Made by a program: the position numbers and the translations under genes
In this document: piece by piece, positions 12,952-26,477 of the stretch
Layout of the letters: each line of letters opens with the position of its first letter
How positions within the stretch are numbered: the first letter of the stretch is position 1
Source: Porodaedalea pini
Taxonomy: Eukaryota; Basidiomycota; Agaricomycetes; Hymenochaetales; Hymenochaetaceae
Reading direction: 5' to 3'
Assembly: GCA_002794775.1 (NCBI GenBank)
Contig: NBAY01000116.1
Span: forward strand, 1 to 64,000
Length of the DNA stretch: 64,000 bases
Notes under the pieces: model-generated
The model's input: the letters and a program-made list of their open reading frames with translations, nothing else
Told to the model about the DNA's origin: nothing
Databases searched by the model: none

Positions 12952-15395
12952 TCAGACCCTCACTCCGGTAGGAGTTGTAGCGCTCCCGCGTGGTGAGACG
13001 GAGACTCGTACTTGATCATGGCGGGCGGGCTGTTGTACGCCGTCGCCGGTGTGAGCGCCGACGTGGGCGTAGGAGGGTGATGCGCCGCCGGACCCGGGGC
13101 TTCCGCGTCCGTACGAAAGCGTACTTGGTGAGCGTGGGGATGCGGAAGCACGCTGGCCGGCGCGGACAGGTAGTACGCCTGCTGCGCCGCCTGCGCCATG
13201 GCGACGTACTGCTGTATGTAGTCCTCCTCCAGGTCCATCGAGTCCAAATGCAAAGGGACTCCCGCCGGGAGATCCACCTGGCGAGCCTCCTGCTGCTGCT
13301 GCTGCTGCTGCTGTTGATGTCGCTGCTGGTGCTGGTGCTGCTGTTGGAGGTACGGCTGCTGCTGCTGCCGACTCTGCAAGTGCGGCTGCGGCCCCTGCGG
13401 ATGCGAACTCGAACCGGCCAGATGCGGTGGCGGGTCGTGAGCCGCCGGATAGTGGTAGAAAAGCGGACCCTGCAGCGTCGGCGTCATTGCAGAGCTCCAT
13501 GACGGAGAGCCGTCGAGACTGAGGCCGGCTTCCGGCCCCGCTGTAGTCGAGCTCGCCGCGCTCGCCGGCGGCGGTGGAGGGCGTGGGTGGCGGCCGGTTC
13601 GCCCCTCCGCCTGCAGGCCCATCATCCCCCGCGTCACTGCCGTCGACATCGTCGGACTCTGACCCGTCGCCGTATGGCCGCTTGCGTATGCGAGATGCTG
13701 TTGCTGCTGCTGCTGCTGCTGCTGTTGCGCCTGCACCTGACCCGGCGTCGGCGAGCGAGGGAGGGTGGAAGGAAAAGGGACTGTCGTTTGCGCCCGAGTT
13801 ATACCCGTCGGGCGGGCTCGGTGGGTACCCGTATGTTGCTGCGTGAGCATACTCTCGCTGTCCGCGGGTGAGCTCGTGCGCTGGTGTTGCTGTTGCTGCG
13901 GGTCCTCCCAGCTCTGCTCCGTATACGGAAAATTCTGGGACAGCGCCCAGCCCTCCACCTGCAGCGCCTCCAGCTGCAGGTCGTCCGCTGAGAGAAGACC
14001 GGTGGGGGAGATATGCGTAGGTTGCCGGTGCTGTTCCCGGTCTGCGTGCGCCGCCTGCTGAGGTGGGGGGTAGTTGAAGTACGGAAGACTGCCGGCCGGG
14101 TGGGGCGAGGGATTGGGGGACAACGGAAGACAGGGGCGGGAGGGTGGTGCGAAGAGCGGATGCTGCTGCGCCTGTTGTTGCTGATGCGGATGCTGAAGGT
14201 GCTGCGGCTGCGTCGGGTCCGCCTGCAGTGGGTGGCCGACTGCGAGAGGATGACGGGCGCCCGGATGCGAGCTCTGCGGGGGAGGGGAGAAAGGACTGGG
14301 GGGCAAGAAAGGACTGGCCGGGGGCTGCGGCGGCAGGCTGCTGTTGTTGTTGCTGGTGGTGTTGTTGTTGGTATTGTTGGTGGTGCGCGCCGGATTGTGA
14401 GTTGCGAAAGGACTGGTGGGAGTCACGAAAGGAATGGCCGTCGGCGGGGTGATGGGCGGCGTAGGCGGAAGCTGGTATGCGCTGCTGCTGCTGCATGTGC
14501 TGTCCGGGCTGTAGCTGTAGCTGCTCCTGTTGATGGTAGGGTCGAGATCCAGCGTGAGCCGACGGTGTGTTTGCATTTGCATTTGCATTATCGAGCTGCC
14601 AAGCCCTGTGACCGAAAGACGGCGCAGGGCCGTTTGAGTCAGGACCGACGTCGTAACCGACAGAAGTGCCAGGGCGCTGCTGACCGTAGTTAGCGGACGA
14701 GAGACTGCGGTGCATCTGCATCTCCTCCACCTTGACTCCATTGTTCATGCTGCTCCCGACTCCGGCTCCCATTCCGAGAGACGAGGCCTGCGCGGCTGCG
14801 GCAGCGGATGTGGTTGCGTGCTGCTGGGAGCGCTTGCCGCGGGCACCGGTAGCCTTGTGTGCAGCGGCCATCGACGTGTGAAGGGCGGTGAGCTCGCGCA
14901 TCATGCGCTCGTTCTCGTCCTGCTTATCGGAGTGGACCGTCTGGGCATGTTGTCGGAGGTTGTCGAGGCGCGAGAACTGCTTCCCGCAATGGCACGTGAA
15001 TGGGCGTTCGCCAGTATGTTTCCTACAAGGTGTTGTTGGGACGATGATCAGTCATTATCCGGTGAGACAATTGGCGACCAATCTTTTTTCTTTTCTTTTT
15101 TTTTCTCGTCGTCGTCTACTAGTAAAAAAACGTACCTGACGTGTCTTGCGAGATGCTCGCTCCTGCTGAACACCATGTGGCAGTCACCATAGCCCCTGCA
15201 TTGGAAGGTTTTCGCGGGTGCGGCACGGTAGCGCTTTGCGACGTTGGCGTCCCTGGATGTAGGGTTGGACGGCGGAAGCTGGGGCGGACTGGGTGCGGCG
15301 ACCATGTCGTCCTGCTGGGGCTGGGTGAGGTCGTGCGGGATGCTCTGGGCGTCGTCGTTGAGGTCGCGAGGGATGTGCGGGCGGTGGGGGTCCAT
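12952..15395 (-). CDS. C2H2 zinc-finger transcription factor with Gln/Pro/Ala-rich tail, about 776 aa
   Basis: Two exons on the minus strand, 15395-15136 and 15022-12952, join in phase (HV + R) across a 113-nt intron. The intron falls inside the DNA-binding domain. Finger 1 reads [20 protein letters not shown] and finger 2 reads [21 protein letters not shown], joined by an R-KHTGERPF linker. This paired arrangement matches the fungal Rsv2/Usv1/Com2-like group, usually nuclear regulators of stress or nutrient response. The rest is low-complexity: CAG-encoded Gln runs, Ala runs and Pro/Ser. A conserved-looking island, [15 protein letters not shown], lies in the C-terminal half. The frame upstream of the chosen ATG stays open (..SKSPTPFLVNRQLL), so a further 5' exon is possible. 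A 593-aa frame on the same strand is an out-of-frame shadow. The targets of this regulator cannot be told from sequence. Confidence 0.85.
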
Positions 15396-16900
15396 GAGCA
15401 GTTGGCGATTGACGAGGAACGGCGTTGGGCTCTTTGAACGAAACGGATTTCGCCTTCTTATCAGGCACCAAATTAAGGTACGCCCAGAGAGCCGTGAGAA
15501 TCGACTGCCGCTGGACCGAGTATTCGGCTATGCGCCTCCTCGTTTGGGACGATTACGCTAAAATCTTGATCCCAGGAACGAAGTCTTGCCCGTTTCGGAT
15601 CTGATTTTCTCGCCTCTGTCGGTCTCTGTGTTTACGACATCACTCCTGTTTCGGTCGATGCCTATGTTTTATGTTTTCGTTTATTTGTTTCTCTTTCTCA
15701 GGCGGTGTGTCGGACGAGCAGAGGTGCCCGTGCCAGCACAGCAGGGAAAAAGGACAGATCAGCAGAGGCCCAGACTGGGCCACGTGGGAGCTAGAGCGCA
15801 GTCTTTCGAGTTGACGCGCACTCCCCCGAGTCCCCGCTCTTGTTTTCTGCCCGTCTGCTCCCGCTCGAAGCAACTGAATCTTGCCTCTATCTCGTATCTC
15901 GCCCTGACAATGACAAGCACCGCCTCTCTTCCTCACTCAATTTCATCCCATCCAGATCGAGAACGACTCGGACTCCAGCTCCCGAGAGCGTCCGCACGCG
16001 AGCCGCACGCTCCCTTTGCATCAACCATACATCCATCCTCCGGTGCAGTGCTCTGCCCGTCCCCCCGTCCTCTTCGCATCGCGTCCCACGCTCGCACGCT
16101 GTGACGTTCGCAAGCTATCCATCTGCCCGTTCGAGGCCTTCGTCGAACTCTGGATGCTCGATCGATCGAAACCTTGTCTTCGTCTCTTCATCTTCATTCA
16201 TCAAAAACGTTAATATCAATTGCACGTCGAAATCCACATTTTTGGATCTGCATTCGGAAGCACAGATGATCCTGGCTCCTGATGCCTGATTCCCTGATCG
16301 CTCCCCCCACAAAGCTCATACGTCCCGAGCCCGTGTATCTGCCTTGCCCTCTTCGGCTTTTCTGCCGTAATCGCTGACAAAAACATATAATAATATACCA
16401 AAGATGCCACATGACCCAATTGATATTGATATTGATTACGACAAGAGAAGCACTCTTCTTTTCTTATTCAATGGCGAAACTTGAGGCTTGCGTTCAGCAA
16501 GGCATGCATCTGCACGTCGGAATCACATCGAAACCACGCGTACTGCGAAAACCGAAGCGCGCAGAAACACAGAGCATATGCATCCCTTCCGTCCTTCCTC
16601 CCCCTCCGCTCTCCTCGATGCCCCGCGTCCCGCGTCCCGGACTATGTGCTCCGAGTCCACTCCACAGCCCAACTTAGACAGAGGTGCTAATGGAACCCCG
16701 CGTCGGGGTTCCCCAAGTCCCTACCCGGATCCGACTACCCGCACGAGTTCAATCACACTGTTTTTCCGCCAGACTCCCCGAGGCAGCTCATGATCAAACT
16801 TACCTGCTATGTCATAAGGGAGAGCGGAGAGACTCTCGAGAGTTTTATATCGCCGGACATGCGTGACGCTATCGATAGATACCGTATGTACTTCTATTCT
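15396..16900. promoter_or_regulatory. Upstream region of the C2H2 gene
   Basis: This is the 5' flank of the minus-strand regulator. It is rich in C/T tracts and short simple repeats (TGATAT units near 16420) and has no recognisable coding family. Core promoter elements were not identified with confidence. Assignment as promoter/5' UTR is by position only. Confidence 0.3.
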
Positions 16901-19900
16901 CTCTATTTCACGTTGATCTTCCTTCTCGCAGCCTCTTCTGTTTCTGTTTCTGTTTCACTTATGTTTCTGTTTCATCCCCTGCTTCTGTTTTCTGTTCTGT
17001 TCTGTGCAGCCCCCTTCGTTTCTTCCGAGTCTCGACTTTTTAAAAAAAAAAACTTTCTTGGATTTGTTTTTTTGTTCTGTTAACTTGCGACTGATCTAAT
17101 CACGACTCTTTCTTTCTACACAAGGGGGTCATTCGGTCGAGAGACCGTAGCGGGGAGAGACGCACTAGCGTCGCGTCGCGTCTCGAGCTCAACTCGCTTC
17201 AGAATAAACCCGCTCCCCGCCGAAACATATGTGCAAGCACAAGACACGGAAGAAGCTCTAACCCCGGGCCCGACGCCGCTGACGCAGCACCAACAGCAGC
17301 AGCAGCCCCCATGCTTCCCTACTCCCGACTACCCGACTCCCGGTGGTCAATGCTCTCGGTCAGCACGTGGCGGCGTCGCGTCGCCTCTACTGCAGTGTGG
17401 TGGCGCCACATTACGGTAGTATACGTGTGAGATGTGGTATATTGTTTGTGGTATGTGTTGTGTGGCATCCGACTCTCGTTTCGGTCGCCACATTAGGTCT
17501 CGGACCGGGGGAGACGGAAGGAAGGGCGCGACGAATATCAATACTAATGCTACACTAATATTAATGCTATATGCAGGGACTTTTCGAATCGCTGCGCGTG
17601 CACCCGCCGCAGCCGGCCCGAACATCGCGCGCTCCCGCGTTCACTTCTCTTCTCTATTCCTTTTCATTGACCCCGACACGCACCCGCCCACTATGCGATT
17701 TTGCCTCCGAGCTTCGAGTCCGGAGGGAGGACCTCCGAACAGCAATATTAATCCTTCTACACGGTGAAACATACATACATATGGAGTCTTATCCCCGTCA
17801 ACCATTTTCCCAGCCCTCATACATGTATCAGCAAGAATGGATGAATCGTACTTGTTAATATTTACTGACTCCCCGCAGGAAATCTGGAGAATATCAGTAC
17901 TAGTGCGTTCTGTTCTGAATTCTATATTTTTTTTTTGTGGTGCCTGATGACAAAAAAAAACATACGGGCTTCAAAGTTCAAAGGTTCAAAAAGTTGTTTC
18001 TATGTCGTTGTTGTTGTTGTTTATTTTTGCATATTAGAAAAAAAATTCTTGCTGATTCCGATCGCTACGGGAATTTGTCCAGTGTCGCTCGCTTCCGCCG
18101 CCGGCGGGCAGCGCCTTGATGTTTCAGTTCTTTCTTTTCATTACGAACGAACCCATCCATCCCTTTAACCTTTTCTCGAGGGATGTCTGGTCCTCTCTGG
18201 GCTCCTGGTCCGAGTCTATACTTGCTTCATTACGCAAAAAATAACAGAAGAAACACATTAATATTAATATTCTCGTTGCATAGACACTGACAGTCCCGAG
18301 AGCCCGACTCCCGACTCCCGACTTCATACGGCCCAAAATCAGGCCGCACGTCCGAGTCCTCCGATCACGTACGCCGAGAGCGCCATCGTCAACACCACAA
18401 TCATCATCACCCATCGAGGCGGCGCTTTCACCCGCCGGCCATCTCTGAACGCCGGGGCGCTCATACGCTCCTCGACCCGCGACCCGCGACTCTAGGACTG
18501 AACTCTCTGTTTTTTCTTTCAAAATCAATTAATCAGACAAGGTGTCTGACAGGCCTAGGGTGGGGTTTGACACTGACAGGGCGCGGGAGAAGGGAGGGGT
18601 GAGAGGAAAGAGAGGGGAGGGGGCGAATTGCTATTAGCCTTCATTCTAGGTTTTGTGCTTTTCTTTTGTTTCCAGCGTTCCTGCTGTGCACTGGCAGCTC
18701 CAACTCGCAGTACTACTATAAGTACTAGTGCTTCTTCTTCGTCTTCTTTCACCGGCCTTCCAAACTGTCAATTCCATTTTTGTTTTGTTTTCTACAAGCA
18801 GGCCTGGGGAGTCTAGATCTGTTTCTCGTGCGTGCTCTGCTCCGCTCTGCCTGTTTTCTCAGTTTGGGACGCTCTCGAGCCTTTTGATTTTCCCCGGAGC
18901 GCCGGTGACAGTACTAGTAGAAATACACAGATTGGCACTTGCAAGGTAGAACTGTTAAAAATAATACCGGTGAACAAGAAGCTGTCGATTTCAAATTCAC
19001 AAGCCCTCAGGTCCAGATTGCGTGTCCAACTGAACGTCCGCCCGTCATCAATATTAACATTAATATTGTGTTTTGAATTTCTCGGGACCTGAATTTCAGA
19101 TGCGAAGTACTAGTGTAAGTATTAATGACAGGCTTGGAGGCTCTCCGGCGTCTAGATCTGTTCCAGGAAGTCGCGGGGGGTTCTCGTGATGTCTGGACTC
19201 TGAACATTCGTGTGCGAAACGGATCGTTTGCTGGCAGCTGTCGCCTGTTTTCAATGCCACGATCGCAAACGTGTGTTATGTTCTATCAACAGTCCTGGTC
19301 AATCGGTGCGGGCGTCTAGATCACAGCGGGAAACGTGCACTAGTACTCGAAATCGAAATCGAGCATTAATATTGGCCAACTCTATCAAGAAACGTCCCGG
19401 TGCTAGGTACAGTACTAGTACTAGTGTCTGTAAGGACGGGAGCTCGGAGTCGTGGCGGTTGCACTTTTGATCTCTATTTTCGGGGCGTTCGACGAAACGT
19501 TAACGCTGGTCGGTACCCGGGTTTGATGGGAAAGGGACCCAGACGATCAGGGCGAGGAGCTCGAGGATACACTGGTACTGGTACTGGCAGACGAAAGGCA
19601 GTACTAGTGAGTTGATTCGGATACAGTGAACGCTGCTTACTAAGCGTCCGCGTCGTACGTGATGGGATAAGGCTGGCAGACGGGAAACAAAATCTGGGTT
19701 TACGAAGCTTTGAGCCTGGGCCCTGCCAGTGGGACCCTAGGCTTCCAGTAAAGTCTGGGGCTGATTCATGAACTCGAAGCACTGTGAGCTCGTCTACTGG
19801 ATTCGAATCAAATCTAACACTAGCGAGAAACGCACACCGTCGATTCATAGCCGTGGCCAGGAGAAAGACATCTAGAGAGAGAGAGACACACACACATACA

Positions 19901-22300
19901 CAGCCTTGTATTCAGTCTGCACCGCTCGCGGGACGAAAGGACGACAGTGCCGCCATTCGATCGCATATATCTCTTTTTATCCAACCAATCTGCGTTAAGG
20001 TGCCTGGAAAGACATATCACTAGTACGCGAGCGACGAATCACATCGCAGCCTCGAAATTGATCCAGAGTACTACTACTAGTGCCTTGATCGCGCAGATCA
20101 CGATTAATGGTAACCCCCCCTCCCCCGGCGCGGGTCAATTAATGCCAGCGTTAACGCTCGCTGCACGCACCTGCCAAGTTTAAAATCCAAAGTGCGTCCT
20201 AGGCCTTCTCACTGAATCTCAGTTCTCTTCTTTCTTTCTTCTTTTCCGCACGACGGGCCTGGGCCTGAGGCCGATCCCACCCGAACAAACGTTAACACTC
20301 ACTCACTAGTACTCATTCATTCATCCACACACAACCGCATCTCAGATCTCCACGACGCCGAGTCGGGTTAGCGTCGAGCGGCGCTTCAGTTTCGCGGTCG
20401 ATTTCAGAATAGACTTTCCAGAGCCTCGGGCTGTACGGTAAGGCTCAGACCCCCCCTCTCCCCCCATTCTTTGCTATTAATATTATTTTAAAACAATTTG
20501 AGCGCAGCCCCAATATCGCAGACACATTTGGATATAATGAAAAGCTTGCTTGACAATATTAATGACATCCCCCCTGCGGCAGATCGTTCGAACTCGAGAG
20601 GTTTTTTTCTTCTTTTTTTTTTTTGTTCGTTCGTTCTGGGTCTCTTTTTTTAAAGAATTTTAATATAGTTATCGGGTGTTGTTATCGGGTTTCGAAAGCC
20701 TATCGTTCAAGAATAAAGATAAATGAACCAAAGCTGGGTAGATTAAAAGAATTGAGTGAGGCCTAGGGACATATTAATATTGCAGACGCGACTCAGGATC
20801 GTGGCGTCCGGGGTTTATTTTGCAAAAGGTAGGGGAAGTGATCACGCGTCTAAGTTCTGTCGTTTCCATTAATAATCGAGCTGCGCAAGTCGAGGCAGGC
20901 CATTTTGTAAATTAACAAACCCCCATGTATAGTCGAGCTCGACGCTCACTGAAGCTTGCCTACGCCCAAATGTTCATGCCTTTTGAAAATAGCGCATATA
21001 ATGAGCACGATTAATGGTCAATTCGAACCCGTAAACAAGGAGAAGTGCTGCCTCGCGGAAACCTTTGAGACGATTATGTACATGCGGTTTCTTCGTAGTC
21101 GCCTGAAGAACACCCGCTGATATCGGTTGAGTAAATCATGTTAATTTGGTCGCTTTTGATTTGGAAATTTATGTGTATGTAGGCCGATCAGTGTATCAGG
21201 GGAAATGTCCCTCCGATTTCCGAATCAGAACGACGGAGCGTACGTCAGCACCCCTCCGTCTTCGCTTGTGCAAGCCATTCCAGCAAGGCTGCAAGTCGTC
21301 ATTAATATTGCCTTTCTAGGCAAAACACAGGTTCGTTAGAGCTGCAAAGCTCAAGCGTTGTTTGATCGAGGGTAAAGACACACAAGAGTTCGGGACAAGA
21401 CAGACACTAATACGCGCCACGCACACAAATTTGATACCTGGCCAGATCGTTGCATAGAAGTTAGAACGGAAAGCAGGGCAGCTTGGGGATGACTGGACAC
21501 CTGTAACGTGTTTCTTCCAACGAACGAGCCCTTGGGAACATCACTTTCCCGGAAATTGTAGACCCCCCCCCCCCTCAAATATCGATTCCGCGATTCCGAT
21601 CCTGATTGACGCAGGCGATCCGTATCGTGTTTCTGATGCTACAGATGCCGCCCACCTTGGGGATGCGCGCCTTTGTTCTCAAAGTGGGCGTTGACCCATT
21701 CGGCCGAAACACAATCAGCGAAGTCCCATGTCTACGCTGACCCTGAACTGTTCTTGGTCGCCGCGCGCAATGAGCGCGCACCATATCAATCCGAGTCGAG
21801 TCGAGAGCCTCGCGCGAAGACGATTTCGCATACTATTCGGAACGCAAAACGCAAATCGGTCGGAGCCTAGGTTTGATAAATTGCCTCTCCGAGCTCGTTT
21901 CGCGTTGTTTTTGATAAAGTGGCACGGACCAAAGAAATTCGATCCTTACGAGTGATCCCGTTGTGTGCGGGGGTGGCACTGGCAGCGCGCGGGGGTCATT
22001 TGGACCGACGAACGGAGGCCCGTCTCGGATACGGCCGGGCATTCCGGAGCCGCGAATCACCGCCTTTTCGTCTTTTTTTTTTTTGTCTTTTTTTCTTTTC
22101 TTTTCAAACCGACGGGCGCACGTGCCGATCACGCGCCAATGTGCCGGCTCGGCGATGGGGAAGGCGGAAGATCATTGGACCTTATCGAAAGCGCAGCACT
22201 GCCCCGGGAAGGCCGAGTCTCGGCCCCGGAGGACATGTCATTTTTCGTCCGGTGGGTATCCAGATGCACTACGATTAATATTGCACATCGCGGAGAAATG
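16901..22300. other. Gene desert dense in ATTAATATT and AGTACTAGT words
   Basis: No coding family was recognised. ATTAATATT or its reverse complement occurs near 17557, 17744, 18257, 19059, 19365, 20476, 20555, 20773, 21301 and 22274. AGTACTAGT or its reverse complement occurs near 17897, 18721, 18910, 19106, 19339, 19411, 19600 and 20305. A TTTCTG simple repeat lies near 16940, and GA/CA dinucleotides near 19870. The words stop abruptly after about 22.3 kb. Confidence 0.6.
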
Positions 22301-25300
22301 GGGCGAGACCAGGCCTCTTGGACGCTGGAAGTCCCATCCGATTCACTGAGCCATCAGTCGACATGGGAACAAGAGGTTCGTCACTGATCGAACTCCATGG
22401 CTGGGGCCAAGTTATCAAAGCTCATGATCAAGGCGAAAACCCTCTTCGTACGAAAGAAACCTGAATGCAATGAACGTTCGATTGCACGGCGCGATAGTAT
22501 CGCACGAAAGTCCGAACATCGCGCTTCATTTGTCCGAATCTTTCTCACTTTTCCCCTGCGCGGGGTACCGTGGGCACGAGCAAGTGACCACAAAGCCTTC
22601 TGCGCGCAATCGCAATGAAACATTGGAGCAACATACGCGCCTTCGCCGCTATCGCCCACAATCCGAAGCACGTTCTGTGCGTCGGCATGGATCACGAGGA
22701 GCGAAGTTTTCAAGTTGGGACAAGACTACACTGCGTTTTTACTACAGAAAATGCCGTGGGCAGCAGCCTGAGATCTAAGCCAGGAACAGCATGCGCAGCG
22801 AAGGCGATCACGGAAGGACAAAGTTCAGAGTCTGATTTTGTGTTTTGAGTCGTCGATTCTTTTTTTCTCCTGAAAGTCAGGCCCCAGGTTCCGACGACCG
22901 ACACAGCCATCCCGTCTTTGTTCCTGCCGCCGGAGTAACTACTGAAAGGCAACGTCACGTGCACAACGCCGGGTGCGGATATTATACATGGGCCTTGGGG
23001 AATGCTCTCGATTTGTACGGACAGCGAATAGTACTATAGATCAAGCGTGAAGGACGGATGGATCTAGACGGCTCTAATTTTTATATTCTTGTCGAGAGGC
23101 ATTCACTTACTGTACTGAATCTTATCGTTAGGAGTACAGCTTCTAGTCCGGAGCATTCATAATAGCCAGTGGCATCCTCGGCAGGGAATTCGGTACCATA
23201 TGTATCCGTACTATTCTTGTGTGGCAGATACAATCTTATTATGGACGGCATTCTGATCAGGTTTTTTTCTTTATATTGAAAAGCGTGTTGCCGCGGCCCT
23301 GTGAATTGTCGAAGGAATCTTGACGCCGTAGAAACACCAGAGCTTCGCAGTGTACTCATCAGAAGCGTCTTTCCTGCGACGACTAACTCCGCGAGCGACT
23401 CATTTTCGAATTCGAAAGAAAACAGAAACGCATTTGGATAGCCTTGTTCTCTTGCAGATCATTTGAGGCCCTTCAGCCCTTCAGTTCAATGCCTTTCATC
23501 GAATGCCATTCGGACCTGATCTACAATGCAACCCTCTAAGCGAGTCAGCCAAGACTCTGAACAACGGTAAGTAAACACAGCTTGCAACTTGCGAGGGAAA
23601 AAAAAAACGCGGCTCGACGCGCCGGTGGCGTCGCAGAATACGAATCGATTGAATCTTAGTCACAGCGTTCTGTCGGACGCCTTGTAATTCAAACGCACAT
23701 TCCCATAACGCTCGCCTTGGGAGAATATCATCGCGTATGGTGGCCCTTGTTCTTCCACAAATCTAATCGATTCGTTCCGGCCTTACGGTTCGATGGTAAA
23801 CGCGGCTCAAACCTTCCGTCAAAGATTTGGAAGGGGAAGAACCCCTTTTGAGAATACGACGATCCTTGAAATGAATGAGACACAGATCTATGAATGACTA
23901 GACCTCTAGACTCTGTATCAGGTGCGGTACTGCGAAGTTCTGTACACGAGCGCGCCAACTGGGGGATCGGGCAGAGTGGCGGGGCCTGAGTGCGAGAGGA
24001 TCATTATGAGGGGGTGGCGCGATTGCGCGACGACCTGTAGGGGAAGGGGGAAAATACAGTCTGTCGTCCATGTTGAAAAGGGTCAGACTTGTCTAGGCAT
24101 CCGGCTCCGATTGATGCATTCAACCTGCTGTGAATTCTGGAAGATGCTCACCAGACCATGTTACATACGCACCTAACTCACATAGCAGATACGTGTACGT
24201 GGCATGGAAAGCGCGTTTCGGATCGAGGCATTTTTTCACGATCGGGTTGGTCTGACTTTTTTTGTCCTATCGATATCGCGGAGAACAACAATTCCAGAAC
24301 GAGTGAGAAAAAAAAAATACGCCCACCGTGCTTCTGCGGGTGAAAGCGCTTCACAACGGGTGAACTCGCTACTATCTTTCGAGAAAGCAAGCTTCGGCCT
24401 CCTCGGGAGTACATATGATCAACTCGCACGGTGTCGCTTCAGTTGAGCAAGTGATCACCGTTCTGCGACGGACACGGAAGCGACCGCCGTGAGATCGAGA
24501 ATGATTGAAACTTTGTAGGCCCAAATTTTTTGTTGTGAATAAGGTTCTTGCTCTTCTTTTCAGACGGCCGTGTGCTACTAAACGTTAAGAGCATGAATGC
24601 AGAGAGCTGACAGTCATGCAAAGCTAAAAGGCAAGCTGGGATTAGAGATATGAATCACTAGCACACTAGAATGGGAAGTGACTGTGCCAAAGATGAAAGT
24701 TCTCGATGCTTCCGTTCCCGTCTCAAAAAGGTTGTTTCTCGCCAGAGTCTCGAAGAAACCTTACCGAAGTAGTTTCTTAGGTTGGGGATAATGCCGCCAT
24801 CTTTGACGGCCCCAGAGCGCATTTTTACTTTCCTCTCCCACTCAGAAGCGTTGACCAAGCTTCGCCCACCGGAAGAACTACCCCGCACATGTGATTGCGA
24901 GCATATGGAGAGGAGGGTAAACTTGAGTTTCCTGGAGAGGACGACAGTCGATCTCGACGAGCTAGTTCTGCACCTGTCATTGTCAAGGTGTGATCCGTTG
25001 AAAGTAGCTTCCAAGATTGGAACCGTCCGGAGGAGGAGAACCGTGGACTCCGATGGCCGTTAGATGCACGCGGGAAGATCCTAAATTAGTCCCTTAATTA
25101 TGTGCCGAGATTTGTGTTCGAAAACAGGTTATTAATCAGTGGATAGTGGCAGGAGCTGAAATACTCAGACTGTGGTCCCCAGCCCAGACGTCGCGTCAAA
25201 ATCGCGATCTTCGCCCTACCAAAGGACTTAATCTTGAGAAAACGCATGGTGGACAAGCGTAATTTGTGTCGAATGGACACCTTTTTGTGGGCATCTCTGA

Positions 25301-26477
25301 TTGTTCCTCTTCTCTGATTGTAGAGAAGAGATGCCATAGGATCACAGGTTGATCACTGCCGGATTGAAAATCTTTAGCCCAATGTAAACGTTTGTCGTAG
25401 TATAAATATACTCCCCTCGAGGTTTTTATGCTCTGAACTCTACTTTCATATTCAAACACAGGCCGCATTCCAGGCTACACAGTTGTTCCGGTTATTGGAT
25501 GGGAAGCAGAATTTCAGGACAAATGATTATGCCGGGGTCTAAGTAAAAACAAGGCAATCTGAAAGCAAGGTCGGGAAGTGCATGAAACCGACTCACCCCG
25601 TTCCACTTTCACGTAACTCCAAGCCGGTGAGAGCTGAGGAGTATTCAAACTACTCTCTGGTCGAGTCACTACGGCCACAAGCTCGCGAAGGCTAGCGGGG
25701 AGTTATCGGCCTATTGGTGAGAGCGGAATCCTTGATGAGGCTTAATCTACCAGAGAGAGGTCGAAGATCGAAGACTATCATAACTTACCCACTCCGAAAT
25801 CGGGTGGCGGAGTCAGCTATCTTAAAAAAAACATCGTTTTCTGTTGAGTGTCTTGAGGACCATAACCATCAGAAGTCAATAGGGTGGCTCTATCGTAAGA
25901 AACATCAAGATCAGTCTTAATTTGACTCTGGACTAGCCTAGTAGAGAATCCTAGACTCACGCCAGGCCAATGTTGCCATACTATACATCTCCTACTGTCG
26001 CTGACTAGCGACTCGAGCATGTACTGCATTGCGAAGATCTTCTTAGTATCAAACAATCATCCAAGTAGACAGAGCAGTGGTTCGTGTCGCAGTCCATCTG
26101 CAGGACGCCGAAAAAACAAAGCTCTTGGGATGGATGGTATGCACACTTTTAGCTCAAGCCGCATTTTCAAGACAGCACCAGCTCAGCAACTTCGATGAGC
26201 CCAGGCTGCATAATAGGTCAGCATTTGACGAACAGATATCGAAGCTCGAACTCATAGGCTCTAGTGAATGAGAATGACTGCCATAAGCTTTTGGAGTCTG
26301 CTTCATGCTGTAATAATCATGATGAGAGTCAAGAGTCAATAGTAATACTAATAGTTTTTTGAATTATTCTTCTAATCCGATCATAAGTGAGAACAAGTTG
26401 CTGTTTATGGTGACAATGATCGGCGTGGACCGACGTTTCTCAAATCTTTTTTCGATCTGGAGTTGGTATTCAGCACT
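22301..26477. other. Intergenic stretch with no supported gene
   Basis: There are only short frames on both strands (longest about 118 codons), without family motifs and without plausible exon chains. The ATTAATATT/AGTACTAGT words of the preceding region are absent. A diverged or lineage-specific gene here cannot be excluded. Confidence 0.35.

Noticed and set aside
12960..14741. 593-codon frame on the minus strand within the C2H2 gene
   Set aside because: It overlaps the frame that continues the zinc fingers in phase and is composed of Pro/Gln/Ser runs. It is a composition shadow.
20990..21100. tRNA gene suggested by a GGGTTCGAATT B-box-like word on the minus strand
   Set aside because: No A box or cloverleaf arms could be built around it. 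The same failed for a similar word near 34630.
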